Part shown: positions 25,680 to 34,975 of the stretch, one piece after another
Layout of the letters: every line of letters begins with the position of its first letter
Numbering within the stretch: position 1 is the stretch's first letter
NCBI RefSeq assembly: GCF_900116645.1
Contig: NZ_FPBO01000036.1
Location: 1 to 64,000 of the forward strand
DNA length: 64,000 nucleotides
Origin: Pseudoduganella namucuonensis
Lineage (GTDB): Bacteria > Pseudomonadota > Gammaproteobacteria > Burkholderiales > Burkholderiaceae_D
Reading direction: 5' to 3'
Position numbers and translations under genes: made by a program
The notes under the pieces: model-generated
What the model was told of the DNA's origin: nothing
Database searches by the model: none
Seen by the model: the letters and a program-made list of their open reading frames with translations, nothing else

Positions 25680-26019
25680 CGCGTGACCTCGGGCTGAATT
25701 TACTTTGCACGACGCTGGTTCAATGAAATGGCATCCGGGTCATCAGCAAAAATCAATATAGTGTTTGGACCTCTTGCTCTGAACTGTACTTCCAGCATGT
25801 TCCTTGCGGGTTCAAGCAATTTTGCATGCATCCCACGAGCTGGCTAGCCTGGATGTGGGCAACGGCCGCGCACTTCCAAGGTATTGTGCTGCGGCTGCGC
25901 TGCCCACCCATTCCACAGCAGCATGTTTTCGCAAGACCGTCAGTATGATCCGGGATAACGTGTCTCCATCGTGAACCCGTCCCTGGATTGAGAGCAGGGA
26001 ATCACACACTGGAGCTGCG
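25680..26019 (+). other. Leader region of the carbonic anhydrase gene
   Basis: No gene is seen in these 340 bases. Positions 25919-25998 are duplicated at 8027-8106 (56/80 identical, no gaps), which shows the block was conserved in an ancestor long enough to leave a recognisable copy. No terminator with a T tract follows the porin stop. Confidence 0.5.
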
Positions 26020-26667
26020 ATGGGAAGCATCGATAATCTGTTCTTGAATAACCGGCAGTGGTCCGAGCGGCGGATTGCCGACGATCCCGGATTCTTCGCC
26101 CGCCTGTCGAAACAGCAATCGCCCAAGTATTTGTGGATAGGCTGCGCGGACAGCCGGGTTCCCGCCAATGAAATCATTGGACTGGACCCAGGTGAAGTAT
26201 TCGTGCACAGAAACGTCGCCAATCTTGTTGTGCACACCGATCTGAACTGCCTGTCCGTGATCGAATTCGCTGTCGATGTCCTTGGCGTGACAGACATCAT
26301 GGTGGTGGGCCATTACGGGTGCGGCGGCGTGGGCTTGGCGCTGGGCGGGACCCGCCCCGGCCTGGCCGACAACTGGTTGCGCCATGTCGATGATGTCCGC
26401 GATCGCCACGCGGAGCACCTGGACGAACTCGGCCCCGCCCACGCGCATGACCGGCTGTGCGAACTGAATGTGATCGAGCAGGTGGCTAACGTCTGCCGCA
26501 CCTCCATTGTTCAGACCGCTTGGAAGGCCGGCAAGTGCTTGTCGGTGCACGGCTGGATATATGGTTTGCATGACGGCTTGTTGCGGGAGCTTGGTATCTC
26601 GGTTGCATCCGCCGCGAATTTGAAGGGCCAGTATCACGCGGCATTGCATGCACCCACAGGTTTGTAA
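26020..26667 (+). CDS. can: Beta-class carbonic anhydrase
   Basis: A 215-residue enzyme. Zinc ligands and the catalytic dyad are visible: Cys42, Asp44 and Arg46 in WIGCADSRVP, and His98 and Cys101 in VVGHYGCGGV. It hydrates CO2 to bicarbonate in the cytoplasm, the co-substrate of the biotin-dependent carboxylase encoded 6 kb upstream. TGGAGCTGCG precedes the ATG. It is followed 69 bases later by bioB. A broken second copy at 8027-8252 shows that the gene was once duplicated with its neighbourhood. Confidence 0.93.
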   Translation: MGSIDNLFLNNRQWSERRIADDPGFFARLSKQQSPKYLWIGCADSRVPANEIIGLDPGEVFVHRNVANLVVHTDLNCLSVIEFAVDVLGVTDIMVVGHYGCGGVGLALGGTRPGLADNWLRHVDDVRDRHAEHLDELGPAHAHDRLCELNVIEQVANVCRTSIVQTAWKAGKCLSVHGWIYGLHDGLLRELGISVASAANLKGQYHAALHAPTGL

Positions 26668-26736
26668 GTCCCCTTTTCCTGGGCCGGACCGCTTCGTCAA
26701 TCCCGGCAGACCAAATTTCACAAGAGGATAATTTCC

Positions 26737-27759
26737 ATGGCGCCGCACACTGTCACTTTCCACACGATTTCGCGCACCGCGCAGGCCCGGTCCGATCCAT
26801 GGCCGCTGGACGACGTCGCCGCGCTGTTTGACCTGCCGTTTACCGATCTGCTGTTCCGCGCTCAGCAGGCGCACCGCGAGCACTTCGATCCGCGCGAAGT
26901 CGAGTTGGCCACGCTGATGTCCATCAAGACAGGCGGATGTCCGGAGGACTGCGGCTACTGCCCGCAGGCCGCGCGCTACGACACCGGCGTCGAGGCCCAG
27001 AAGATCTTGCCGCTCGATACCGTGCTGGCGGCGGCCAAGGCCGCCAAGGCCAGTGGCGCGACCCGCTTTTGCATGGGGGCGGCGTGGCGCGCGCCGAAAG
27101 ACCGCGATCTCGATCATGTCGAAGCGATGGTGCGCGAAGTCAAAGCGCTTGGCCTCGAAACGTGCGTGACGCTCGGGATGCTGGCCGAAGGGCAGGCTGA
27201 GCGCCTGAAGAACGCGGGCCTTGATTATTACAACCACAATCTCGACACCGCGCCGGAGATTTATAAGCACATCATCACTACCCGCGACTACCAGCACCGT
27301 CTAGACACATTGGAACGCGTGCGTCACGCCGGTATCAAGGTGTGCAGCGGCGGCATCGTCGGCATGGGTGAATCGCGCCGCCAGCGTGCCGGCCTGATCG
27401 CGCAGCTCGCCAATATGGATCCGTACCCGGAGTCGGTGCCGGTGAACAATCTGGTGCAGGTCGAAGGCACACCCTTGTATGGTACCGACCCGATCGATCC
27501 ACTGGAATTCGTGCGCACCATCGCGGTGGCACGCATCACCATGCCGAAGGCACGCGTGCGCCTGTCGGCAGGCCGCCGTGAGATGGGCGATGTGGTACAG
27601 GCCATGTGCTTCGCGGCGGGCGCCAATTCAATTTTCTACGGCGACAAGCTGCTCACCACCTCTAACCCGGAAGTTGATGCGGACCGGGCCTTGCTGCAAA
27701 AGTTGGGCCTGCGTACCAGGCACATGTTGCATGAACCGCAGTGCGAAGCCGGGCACTAA
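26737..27759 (+). CDS. bioB: Biotin synthase (radical SAM)
   Basis: A 340-residue BioB. The radical-SAM cysteines are Cys68, Cys72 and Cys75 in KTGGCPEDCGYCPQAAR; the second (2Fe-2S) cluster region with GLETCVTLGML and HNLDTAPEIY, and the C-terminal RLSAGRREMGD with its Arg ligand, are present. It inserts sulfur into dethiobiotin. No other biotin genes are nearby, so this copy probably serves the local carboxylase. GAGG precedes the ATG by nine bases. The bases straight after the stop decay into a methylcrotonyl-CoA carboxylase alpha remnant. Confidence 0.95.
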   Translation: MAPHTVTFHTISRTAQARSDPWPLDDVAALFDLPFTDLLFRAQQAHREHFDPREVELATLMSIKTGGCPEDCGYCPQAARYDTGVEAQKILPLDTVLAAAKAAKASGATRFCMGAAWRAPKDRDLDHVEAMVREVKALGLETCVTLGMLAEGQAERLKNAGLDYYNHNLDTAPEIYKHIITTRDYQHRLDTLERVRHAGIKVCSGGIVGMGESRRQRAGLIAQLANMDPYPESVPVNNLVQVEGTPLYGTDPIDPLEFVRTIAVARITMPKARVRLSAGRREMGDVVQAMCFAAGANSIFYGDKLLTTSNPEVDADRALLQKLGLRTRHMLHEPQCEAGH

Positions 27760-27790
27760 GATCAATGAAACAAGGAGCGAATTTGTTCCC

Positions 27791-27970
27791 ACGATACTGA
27801 TGGCAAAACCGGGGCGACGTCGCATGCCGGGTTGCGGCCACTGCACGCCGCCTCGGCGTCAAAACGGTTGCCGTCGATTCGGATGCGGATGCCGGCGCCC
27901 GCCATGTCGCCGTGGGTGACGAAGCTATGCCGAATGGGCGCGCGCCAGCCAGAGCTATTTGTGCGCAGCA
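27791..27970 (+). pseudogene. Biotin carboxylase (methylcrotonyl-CoA carboxylase alpha) N-terminal remnant
   Basis: One frame reads RVAATARRLGVKTVAVDSDA, then DAGARHVAVGDEAM, the beginning of the biotin carboxylase domain of LiuD/MccA. The bases before it, ACGATACTGATGGCAAAACC, correspond to the KILIAN start with an indel, and after DEAM a further frameshift leads to SYLCA. No ATP-grasp region follows. It is not the same gene as the intact alpha subunit at 18341 (different residues), so it is the ruin of a second carboxylase alpha gene that once followed bioB. Confidence 0.75.
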
Positions 27971-27982
27971 AGCGGGCTGCGG

Positions 27983-28060
27983 GCGATATCTCGGGCGCGC
28001 TGATCCCGTGCGATGGCGGCGGGGCGCTGGAAAGCGTGAAGCCACCGCTGGAAGCGTGCG
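27983..28060 (+). pseudogene. 3' end of a DECR2-like SDR gene
   Basis: The frame reads GDISGALIPCDGGGALESVK then PPLEA. This equals the C-terminus of the SDR at 22992 (GYISGALIPCDGGGALESVK, PPLEA) with one amino-acid change over 25 residues, while the DNA differs at about a sixth of positions, mostly silent. So it derives from a true, selected homologue, not a recent copy. Only the tail remains. From 28061 to 28219 nothing further is recognisable. Confidence 0.75.
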
Positions 28061-28219
28061 CCACGCCGGTTCCCAGCGTATGTCCGGTGCACGGATAGTC
28101 AACCGTTTGCATAGGCTGCACAGCGGCATGCACAGCCTCCCCTTACATTCGAATTGCAGGTATGACGCCCCGGTTATCCGGCGCGGTTCCAGATCAATCA
28201 ATTCGCCAGGGAGCGTTGT

Positions 28220-29857
28220 GTGGATACACAAGAGTTTGACTATGTTGTCGTTGGCGGCGGTTCGGCCGGATGCGTATTGGCGGCCCGATTATCGGAAGAT
28301 GGCCGCCACGCCGTTTGCCTGCTTGAGGCCGGGGGAGCGGACAACAGCATCCTGATTCAGGCACCGATCGGCGTGGTGGCCATGCTGCCCACCAAAATCA
28401 ATAATTATGCCTTCGAAACCGTGCCGCAGCACGGCCTGAACGGCAGACGGGGTTACCAGCCGCGCGGCAAAACCCTGGGTGGAAGCGGCTCCATCAATGC
28501 CATGCTGTATGTCCGTGGACACCGGCACGATTATGAGCACTGGGCCGCGTTGGGCAACAAGGGATGGTCGTACCAGGACGTGTTGCCTTACTTCAAACGG
28601 TCCGAGCATAACGAAGTGCTCGGCGCGGATGCCTATCACGGCGTTGGCGGTCCGTTGAACGTCACCTATCCCCGTTACGACAATCCGATCAACCGGATAT
28701 TCATCGAAGCCGCCGCGAGCCAGGGCATCCAGGAAACCCCCGATTACAACGGCGCACGCCAGCAGGGCGCGTTCCTGTATCAGGTGACGCAAAAGGATGG
28801 CGAGCGCTGTAGCGCGGCGAAAGCCTTCCTCTCGCCGAACAAAGCCCGTCCCAATCTGAAGATCATTACCGCCGCCACCGCGGCGCACGTCGTGTTCGAG
28901 GGGGGGCGTGCCGCTGGTGTCGCGTATTATCGGGGCAATGCGTTGCGCACAGTGCGGGCGCGCCGCGAAGTGATCCTTGCGGCCGGCGCTTTTGGCTCGC
29001 CGCAGTTGCTGATGCTGTCGGGGATCGGGCCGGCGCGCCACCTGCGCGAACTGGGCATTCCTGTGATTGCCGATTCGCCGGGCGTGGGAGGCAATCTCCA
29101 GGACCATGTCGATTACGTCCAAAGCTGGCGTGCCCGCAGCGACACATCGACCTTCGGCATCTCCGGCAGGGGGGCCATCCGCATGAGCAAAGCCCTGCTG
29201 CAATGGCGGCGGCAGCGCTCCGGCATGGTCACCAGTCCGTTCGCGGAATCGGGCGCTTTTCTCTGTTCATCCCCCGACGTCAGCGTCCCCGACCTGCAAC
29301 TGATCTTCCTGATGGCCATCGTGGACGACCACGGACGCCGCATTCATATGGGCCATGGATTTTCCTGCCACGTCGGTCTGCTGCGCCCGCGAAGCCGTGG
29401 CCGTGTCACGCTGGCCAGCCGCGATCCGCGTGATGCCCCGCTGATTGATCCGAACTTTTTCGGCGACGAGGCGGATTTCACCGGGCTGCTGCGAGGCGCG
29501 CAAATTCAACAAAAAATAATCGAATCCAGTCATTTTGACCCGATCCGGGGACCCATGCTCCACCCCGTGCGGGCAGGCAACCTGGAAGAGCTCGAGAACG
29601 ACATCCGCAACCGCGCCGATTCGCAATATCACCCGGTGGGCACTTGCAAGATGGGCATCGACAAGCTGGCCGTGGTCGATCCCCGCCTGCGTGTCCGAGG
29701 CGTGCGGGGACTGCGGGTGGTCGACGCGTCGATTATGCCGGCGCTTATAGGTGGCAATACCAATGCCCCGACGATCATGATCGCTGAAAAGGCGGCCGAC
29801 ATGATACGTGAAGATGCCAGGGCCAACAGCCCGACGGTCGGTGTCGCATGCGTATAG
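28220..29857 (+). CDS. GMC-family FAD alcohol dehydrogenase/oxidase
   Basis: A 545-residue flavoenzyme from a GTG start with GGGAG in front. The FAD motif is DYVVVGGGSAGCVLAARLSE (residues 7-26) with the distal Glu in LLEAGG; GMC signature 1 reads GKTLGGSGSINAMLYVRGH and signature 2 is GAFGSPQLLMLSGIGPA. The C-terminal catalytic His lies in YHPVGTCKMG and the Asn in GNTNAPTIM. It oxidises primary alcohols to aldehydes and is cytoplasmic or membrane-associated. Followed 43 bases later by an aldehyde dehydrogenase, so alcohol to acid conversion (for example geraniol-like or side-chain alcohols) is the expected pair reaction. Confidence 0.88.
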   Translation: MDTQEFDYVVVGGGSAGCVLAARLSEDGRHAVCLLEAGGADNSILIQAPIGVVAMLPTKINNYAFETVPQHGLNGRRGYQPRGKTLGGSGSINAMLYVRGHRHDYEHWAALGNKGWSYQDVLPYFKRSEHNEVLGADAYHGVGGPLNVTYPRYDNPINRIFIEAAASQGIQETPDYNGARQQGAFLYQVTQKDGERCSAAKAFLSPNKARPNLKIITAATAAHVVFEGGRAAGVAYYRGNALRTVRARREVILAAGAFGSPQLLMLSGIGPARHLRELGIPVIADSPGVGGNLQDHVDYVQSWRARSDTSTFGISGRGAIRMSKALLQWRRQRSGMVTSPFAESGAFLCSSPDVSVPDLQLIFLMAIVDDHGRRIHMGHGFSCHVGLLRPRSRGRVTLASRDPRDAPLIDPNFFGDEADFTGLLRGAQIQQKIIESSHFDPIRGPMLHPVRAGNLEELENDIRNRADSQYHPVGTCKMGIDKLAVVDPRLRVRGVRGLRVVDASIMPALIGGNTNAPTIMIAEKAADMIREDARANSPTVGVACV

Positions 29858-29900
29858 GGGCAGTTTCGCTGCCATTTTTAATCACTTTTAGGACAAGCAC

Positions 29901-31328
29901 ATGAGCATTGATTTTTTCTCGCAATACACGATGACATCGGACGGCGAGGCCGTCGATACGGCGCAGCGCCTTGACGTGCTCAATCCGGCCACGGAAGAAA
30001 CGATCGCCGTCATCCCGCGCGCCGGCAAGGAGCATCTCGATGCGGCGGTCGCCGCAGCCCGCGCCGCGTTTCCCGCCTGGGCGGCGCAGCCGATGGATGC
30101 GCGCAAGGAAATCATGGCCGCCTTCGCGGAGCGCATGGCCTTGCACGCGGACGAGCTGGCGGCACTGTTGACGCGTGAACAGGGCAAACCGTTGGCCGCC
30201 GCCAAGGAAGAGGTTGCCGGCGGCATCCACTGGGCGCGCCATTTCTCCACCATGACCTTGCCGGTGGCATTGATCGACACCATACCCGGCCAGCGGATCA
30301 GTGTGCGTAGCGTGCCGCTGGGCGTGGTCGGCGGCATCGTGCCGTGGAATTTCCCGGTCTTGCTGGCGCTGTGGAAAATCGCGCCGGCGCTGGTTGCCGG
30401 CAATACCCTGGTGATCAAGCCTTCGCCCTTTACACCGCTGACCCTGCTAAAACTGGGCGAACTGGCGCGCGGCCTGTTTCCCGCCGGCGTGTTCAATGTC
30501 ATCTGCGGCGGCGACGATGTCGGCCCGTGGATGACATCCCACCCGGGCATCGACAAGATATCCTTCACCGGGTCCACCGCCACCGGCCGCAAGGTCATGG
30601 AAAGCGGCGCCGGCAATCTGAAGCGGCTCACATTGGAACTGGGCGGCAATGACGCGGCCATCGTCATGCCGGACGTGGACATCCCCACGGTTGTCGAACC
30701 CTTGTTCTGGTCGGCCTTCTTCAATTGCGGCCAGATTTGCGTGGCCGCCAAGCGCATGTACATCCACGAGGAAATCTATGACGAGCTGAGCCAGGCGCTG
30801 GCCGACTACGCCAAGTCCGTGCGCACAGGTGATGGCGCGCAGGAGGGCATCACGCTGGGGCCGGTTCAGAACCGTCAGCAGTTCGCCCGCCTCAAGGGCA
30901 TGCTGGCGGAAGCGCGCGAAAGCGGTCTGCGCTTCCTGGCCGGGGGCCAGATGCCGGAGGCTGGAAAAGGCTATTTCTTCCCGGTGACCATCGTCGACAA
31001 TCCACCGGATGATGCCAAGGTCGTCACGGAGGAGGCGTTCGGTCCCATCTTGCCGCTGCTGAAATTCAAGACGATAGACGAGGTGGTTGCGCGCGCCAAC
31101 AACTCCGAGTATGGATTGGGCGGCACGATTTGGGCGAAGGACACGGACCATGCGCAAGCGGTCGCGCTTCGGCTGCAAACCGGCACGGTGTGGATCAACC
31201 AGGCGTTCGGCGTATTCCCCGAAGCGGCTTTCGGCGGGCACAAGCAATCGGGTATCGGTACCGAGAACGGGCTGGACGGTTTGCGCGAGTACACCAACAC
31301 GCAAACGATCACCTTGAAAACGGCCTGA
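29901..31328 (+). CDS. NAD(P)-dependent aldehyde dehydrogenase
   Basis: A 475-residue ALDH with AGGA before the ATG. Catalytic residues are visible: Asn150 in VPWNFPV, Lys173 in VIKPSPFTP, Glu246 in LTLELGGND and Cys280 in NCGQICVA. It oxidises the aldehyde made by the adjacent GMC enzyme to the acid that the ligases activate. The gene is followed by a strong terminator and ends the plus-strand island; the next gene is convergent. Confidence 0.92.
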   Translation: MSIDFFSQYTMTSDGEAVDTAQRLDVLNPATEETIAVIPRAGKEHLDAAVAAARAAFPAWAAQPMDARKEIMAAFAERMALHADELAALLTREQGKPLAAAKEEVAGGIHWARHFSTMTLPVALIDTIPGQRISVRSVPLGVVGGIVPWNFPVLLALWKIAPALVAGNTLVIKPSPFTPLTLLKLGELARGLFPAGVFNVICGGDDVGPWMTSHPGIDKISFTGSTATGRKVMESGAGNLKRLTLELGGNDAAIVMPDVDIPTVVEPLFWSAFFNCGQICVAAKRMYIHEEIYDELSQALADYAKSVRTGDGAQEGITLGPVQNRQQFARLKGMLAEARESGLRFLAGGQMPEAGKGYFFPVTIVDNPPDDAKVVTEEAFGPILPLLKFKTIDEVVARANNSEYGLGGTIWAKDTDHAQAVALRLQTGTVWINQAFGVFPEAAFGGHKQSGIGTENGLDGLREYTNTQTITLKTA

Positions 31329-31334
31329 TGCCGG

Positions 31335-31358
31335 GGCCGCGGCGGAACCGCCGCGGCC
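31335..31358. terminator. 11-bp GC hairpin after the aldehyde dehydrogenase gene
   Basis: GGCCGCGGCGG (31335-31345) and its exact complement (31348-31358) are separated by AA. No T tract follows. Together with the canonical terminator 28 bases further it forms a double barrier between convergent operons. Confidence 0.5.
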
Positions 31359-31385
31359 GGTGTTGAAGATGGCCCCGGCGGCGTT

Positions 31386-31412
31386 GGGCGCGCTTTGCAG
31401 CGCGCCCTTTTT
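31386..31412 (+). terminator. Rho-independent terminator of the GMC-ALDH unit
   Basis: GGGCGCGCT (31386-31394), loop TTGC, AGCGCGCCC (31399-31407) and five T residues make a canonical plus-strand terminator. It abuts the stop codon of the convergent RND gene at 31413. Confidence 0.85.
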
Positions 31413-33800
31413 CTAGGCTGTTTTCGGTGCGTTTGCCGGCCTGGGCGCCAGCAGCGCGATCAGCGCCGGGATCATCACGATGGCCCCCACCATATTCCAC
31501 AGGAACATGAAACCGAGCAGCAAGCCCATATCGGCTTGAAACTTGATGTCGGAGAAGGTCCAGACGGCCACGCCCAGGGCCAGCGTGATGCCGGTCAGCA
31601 TGACCGCGCTGCCGGTGGTTTTGAGCGTTTCAAAATAGGCGGGGACCAAACCCATGCCCTGGTCCAGGAAATGCTCCAGCCGGTTGTACAGGTAAATTCC
31701 GTAGTCGACCCCGATGCCGACGCCCAGGGCGATCACCGGCAAGGTGGCGACCTTGACGCCCAGGCCGAGCCTGGCCATCACGGCTTCGCACAGCATCGAG
31801 GTGAGGAAGAGCGGGACAATGAGGGCCACCGTGACCCGCCAGGAGCGGAATTCCCACAGCACGAGGATGGCGACGATGCCATACACCAGCAACAACATCT
31901 GCGTTTCCGCCCGTTTGATGACGATGTTGGTGGCGGCTTCGATCCCGGCATTTCCCGCGGCCATGATGAATTGCGCCTGCCCGTCATTGTGTTCCGCGGC
32001 GAATCGTTCGACCGCCGTGACCACCCGCGTCAGGGTTTCCGCTTTGTGGTCGGACAAGAACACCAGCACCGGCGTCATGGAACAGTCGGTATTGAAAAAC
32101 TCCGAAGGCAAGGCGCGGTGCGCCGCGTTCGAGACGAAACGGTTGCGGGTAATGGCTGACCACTTGAGGTTGCCGCCATTGCTGCCGGTGATCATCTTCT
32201 TCATCGCGTTGAAGAGCGAAGCCGTCGACTCGACCCCTGCCACGTTCTCCATCGTGGCCTGGAAGCGCTCCACCGCGGCGGCGACTGGATAGGAACCGCA
32301 AGTATCGGGCGGGGTTTTCACCATGACGACGAACACGTCCGGGCTGGTGGAGTAGTGGCTGACGATGAAACCACTGTCGCGGTTGTAGCGCGAATCGGTC
32401 CGCAATTCCGGCGCGCCCGGCTCCAGGTCGCCGATTTTCACGTCGCGGGCGCAGTACCATGCGCCCGCGAACAGCAGCAGCGAGAGCAGCGCCACCACTT
32501 TGGCCCGGCGCGGCTCGGCCAGCGTCGACAGCGCGCGGGCGAAGCGGTGCGGGCTATCGAGTTTCCTGTGCTGGTGGCGGATACAGGCCGGCGAGACGCC
32601 GACCCAGGACATCAACAGCGGCAGCAGGAACATTTTGGTCAGGATAATTGTCAGCACGCCGACCGATGCGCCTATCGCCAGCTCGCGAATCACGCCAATA
32701 TCGATGACCAGCAAGGTCGAAAACCCGACCGCGTCGCAGATCAGCGCGACGCTGCCGGGGACGAACAGCATGCGGAATGTCTGTCGCGCGGCATCGATGT
32801 TGGATTTGCCCCGGGCGCGTTCCATCGCCATGGTATTGATGTTTTGCACCGCATGGCTGACGCCGATCGCAAAGGTCAAAAAAGGCACCAGCATCGAGTA
32901 CGGGTCCAGCCCAAAACCCAACAGCCGTATGATCCCCAGTTGCCAGATAACCGCAAGGCTGCAGCAAAACAGCGTGGCCAGCGTGCTGCGCAGGCAGCGC
33001 GAGTAGGCGTACAGCAACACCGCCGTCAGCGCATAGGTCAGCAGGAAATACAGGCCGATTGCGCGGCCGCCTTGAATCAGGTCGCCCACGACCTTGGCGA
33101 ATCCCGTGATGTGGATCTGGATGTCTCGCGACGAGTAGCGGGATCGGATGCGTTCTTCCAGCCTGTCGGAAAACGCACCGTAGTCAAGCTTGTTTCCGGT
33201 CTGGGGATCGACTTCGAGCAGCGGCACCAGTATCACGGCCGACTTGTGGTCATTGGCGACCAGACTGCCGACGGTGCCGGAGCGCTCGACGTTGGTGCGG
33301 ACGATGTCCAGTTTGGCGGGGGAATTGTCCAGGCCTTCGGGAATGATGCGTCCGGCCGTCATGCCTTCTTCGGTCATTTCCAGCCAGACCACATTGGGTG
33401 TCCACAGCGACTTCATGTTGCCGCGGTCGACGCCGGGAATGTAGAACACCTCGTCGGTTATGTTCTTGAGGGTTTCAAGATAGGCTTTGCTGTAGATGTC
33501 GCCATTGCGCGCCTCCACTGCGATACGCACCACATTGCCCAGCGGGCGCAGTTCGTTTTCGTAAAAAATGGAATTGGTGATGAAGGGATGGTTGGCGGGC
33601 ACCATTTTTTGCAAACTGGCGTCGATACGCAAACTGGCCGCGTGGTAGGCGAAGAACAGCGAGGCCAGTATGAAGGCCAGAAGAATAATGATACGGTGCT
33701 TGAACAGGTGCGGCTCGATCATTTTTTCAAGCAGGCCCGGCTTGGCATGCTGCGCCTGCCGAGGCGGGATATCGGGGACGTTCCAGGATTCTCGTTTCAT
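31413..33800 (-). CDS. RND/MMPL-family transporter
   Basis: A 795-residue inner-membrane protein. The ATG at 33800 overlaps the TGA of the upstream YCF48 gene in an ATGA junction, which fixes the start. Topology by eye: one membrane helix near residue 45, a large periplasmic loop, five helices (IGLYFLLTYALTAVLLYAY onward), a second loop, and a final five-helix block with GVGIGVDYGIYLYNRLE. This is the MMPL/HpnN-like half of the RND superfamily that moves lipids and other hydrophobic molecules. It is last in the DUF1302-DUF1329-YCF48-RND operon. Cargo and direction are not known; a steroid or terpenoid is inferred from location. Confidence 0.88.
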   Translation of the reverse strand: MKRESWNVPDIPPRQAQHAKPGLLEKMIEPHLFKHRIIILLAFILASLFFAYHAASLRIDASLQKMVPANHPFITNSIFYENELRPLGNVVRIAVEARNGDIYSKAYLETLKNITDEVFYIPGVDRGNMKSLWTPNVVWLEMTEEGMTAGRIIPEGLDNSPAKLDIVRTNVERSGTVGSLVANDHKSAVILVPLLEVDPQTGNKLDYGAFSDRLEERIRSRYSSRDIQIHITGFAKVVGDLIQGGRAIGLYFLLTYALTAVLLYAYSRCLRSTLATLFCCSLAVIWQLGIIRLLGFGLDPYSMLVPFLTFAIGVSHAVQNINTMAMERARGKSNIDAARQTFRMLFVPGSVALICDAVGFSTLLVIDIGVIRELAIGASVGVLTIILTKMFLLPLLMSWVGVSPACIRHQHRKLDSPHRFARALSTLAEPRRAKVVALLSLLLFAGAWYCARDVKIGDLEPGAPELRTDSRYNRDSGFIVSHYSTSPDVFVVMVKTPPDTCGSYPVAAAVERFQATMENVAGVESTASLFNAMKKMITGSNGGNLKWSAITRNRFVSNAAHRALPSEFFNTDCSMTPVLVFLSDHKAETLTRVVTAVERFAAEHNDGQAQFIMAAGNAGIEAATNIVIKRAETQMLLLVYGIVAILVLWEFRSWRVTVALIVPLFLTSMLCEAVMARLGLGVKVATLPVIALGVGIGVDYGIYLYNRLEHFLDQGMGLVPAYFETLKTTGSAVMLTGITLALGVAVWTFSDIKFQADMGLLLGFMFLWNMVGAIVMIPALIALLAPRPANAPKTA

Positions 33801-34954
33801 GGCGATCTGGGTTGTTCTGCTGTATGCAAGGGAAACCGGACGGCGCCAGCGGCGCCGGCCAGGATGAGGGTGTGCTGGCTCTCCGCCCAAGTCATGGCAC
33901 TGACCGGGCTGGAGGTAGCGGGTCCGGCGACGAAGCTCCGTCCGCCGTCGCTACTTTTGAGCAAACGCCCATCGGCGGCGGACAGATAGAGCGTGCCGTC
34001 GTCCAGCATGACGCTGGCCGTCAGTGATTTTTTCGTTCCGGTCGGGATGGCTCGCCAATGCCTGCCCTGATCGCTGGAGCGAAAGACCGTGCCGCCGAAG
34101 CCATACGCGAGGATGACACTGGCGCCGCCCCCCTCCTGGAACTCGCGCGCGCCGAACAACTGGCCGGCGTAGCCGGTGTCCAGCCGTTGCCATGCGGTGG
34201 CGCCCGCGCCCAGGCGGAAGAGCTTGCCGGCTTCGGCGGCCAGCAGTACCGCGCCGTCCGCCTGGCCGCTGACGGCGTTGATATGCAGGCCGTCCGGATT
34301 GCCCGCTTCGATGCCCGCCAGTGCCCAGTGCGCGCCCGCGTCGCCGGTACGAAACACCTGGCCGAAGGAGCCGACCGCGTAGCCGACGGTGGCGGAGGCG
34401 AACCACACGTCGAACAGCGGCCGGGACGGTCCGAATTTGGCGCCCGCCATGGCGTCTTCCAGCGCGTCCTTCAGGCGCTGGAGGCTAGCGGGGTCCTGCC
34501 GCGCCGCTTGGGCGCGGCGCAGGTGGCCTTGCGCCGCCTCCAGCATGAGTGCGTTGGCCTGGTTGCCATCAAATTGCCTGGTCCAGGTCTTGCCGCCGTT
34601 TTGGCTCGTCAGGATGAGGCCGTCGTGGCCGACGGCCCAGCCGCTGAGCGGGCTGGGAAAATGGACGGCTGTGAGCGTCACTGACGCCGGCACCTCGGCC
34701 TGTGTCCAGTCCTTGCCACTGTTGTCGGAGTAGACGATGGTGCCGCGCTCGCCCACGGCCAACAGGCGCTTGCCCGCCCAGGCCAGGTTCAGCAGCATGC
34801 GCTTGTCCGCGTTGGCTGACAGGATGGCGGGAAGGGCCAGCAGGTCCACCGCCGCCAGCGCCTGGGCAGGGCCCAGCAGGGCCAGCAGGGCCAGCAGTGG
34901 ACCGCACAGCGGCGCCAGCATGTGGCGCCGCGGGTGTGAAGAGGATCGCATCAT
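33797..34954 (-). CDS. YCF48/BNR-repeat periplasmic protein
   Basis: A 385-residue protein with an N-terminal signal sequence (HMLAPLCGPLLALLALLG, cleavage near ALA). The rest is a beta-propeller with YCF48-type repeats: LLAVGERGTIVYSDNSGKDW, GWAVGHDGLILTSQNGGKTW, GYAVGSFGQVFRTGDAGAHW, GFGGTVFRSSDQGRHW. In plants and cyanobacteria YCF48 aids photosystem assembly; in proteobacterial operons with DUF1302, DUF1329 and RND genes it is thought to be a periplasmic partner of the transporter. It overlaps the RND gene by four bases, so the two are translated together. Confidence 0.85.
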   Translation of the reverse strand: MMRSSSHPRRHMLAPLCGPLLALLALLGPAQALAAVDLLALPAILSANADKRMLLNLAWAGKRLLAVGERGTIVYSDNSGKDWTQAEVPASVTLTAVHFPSPLSGWAVGHDGLILTSQNGGKTWTRQFDGNQANALMLEAAQGHLRRAQAARQDPASLQRLKDALEDAMAGAKFGPSRPLFDVWFASATVGYAVGSFGQVFRTGDAGAHWALAGIEAGNPDGLHINAVSGQADGAVLLAAEAGKLFRLGAGATAWQRLDTGYAGQLFGAREFQEGGGASVILAYGFGGTVFRSSDQGRHWRAIPTGTKKSLTASVMLDDGTLYLSAADGRLLKSSDGGRSFVAGPATSSPVSAMTWAESQHTLILAGAAGAVRFPLHTAEQPRSP

Positions 34955-34975
34955 GGGTTTTCCGTGGCGAGCCGC

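Noticed and set aside
27832..28098. 88-codon frame ending with an SDR-like tail
   Set aside because: The SDR-like part is only the last 25 residues of that family; the rest is out-of-frame carboxylase debris. Treated as pseudogene pieces.
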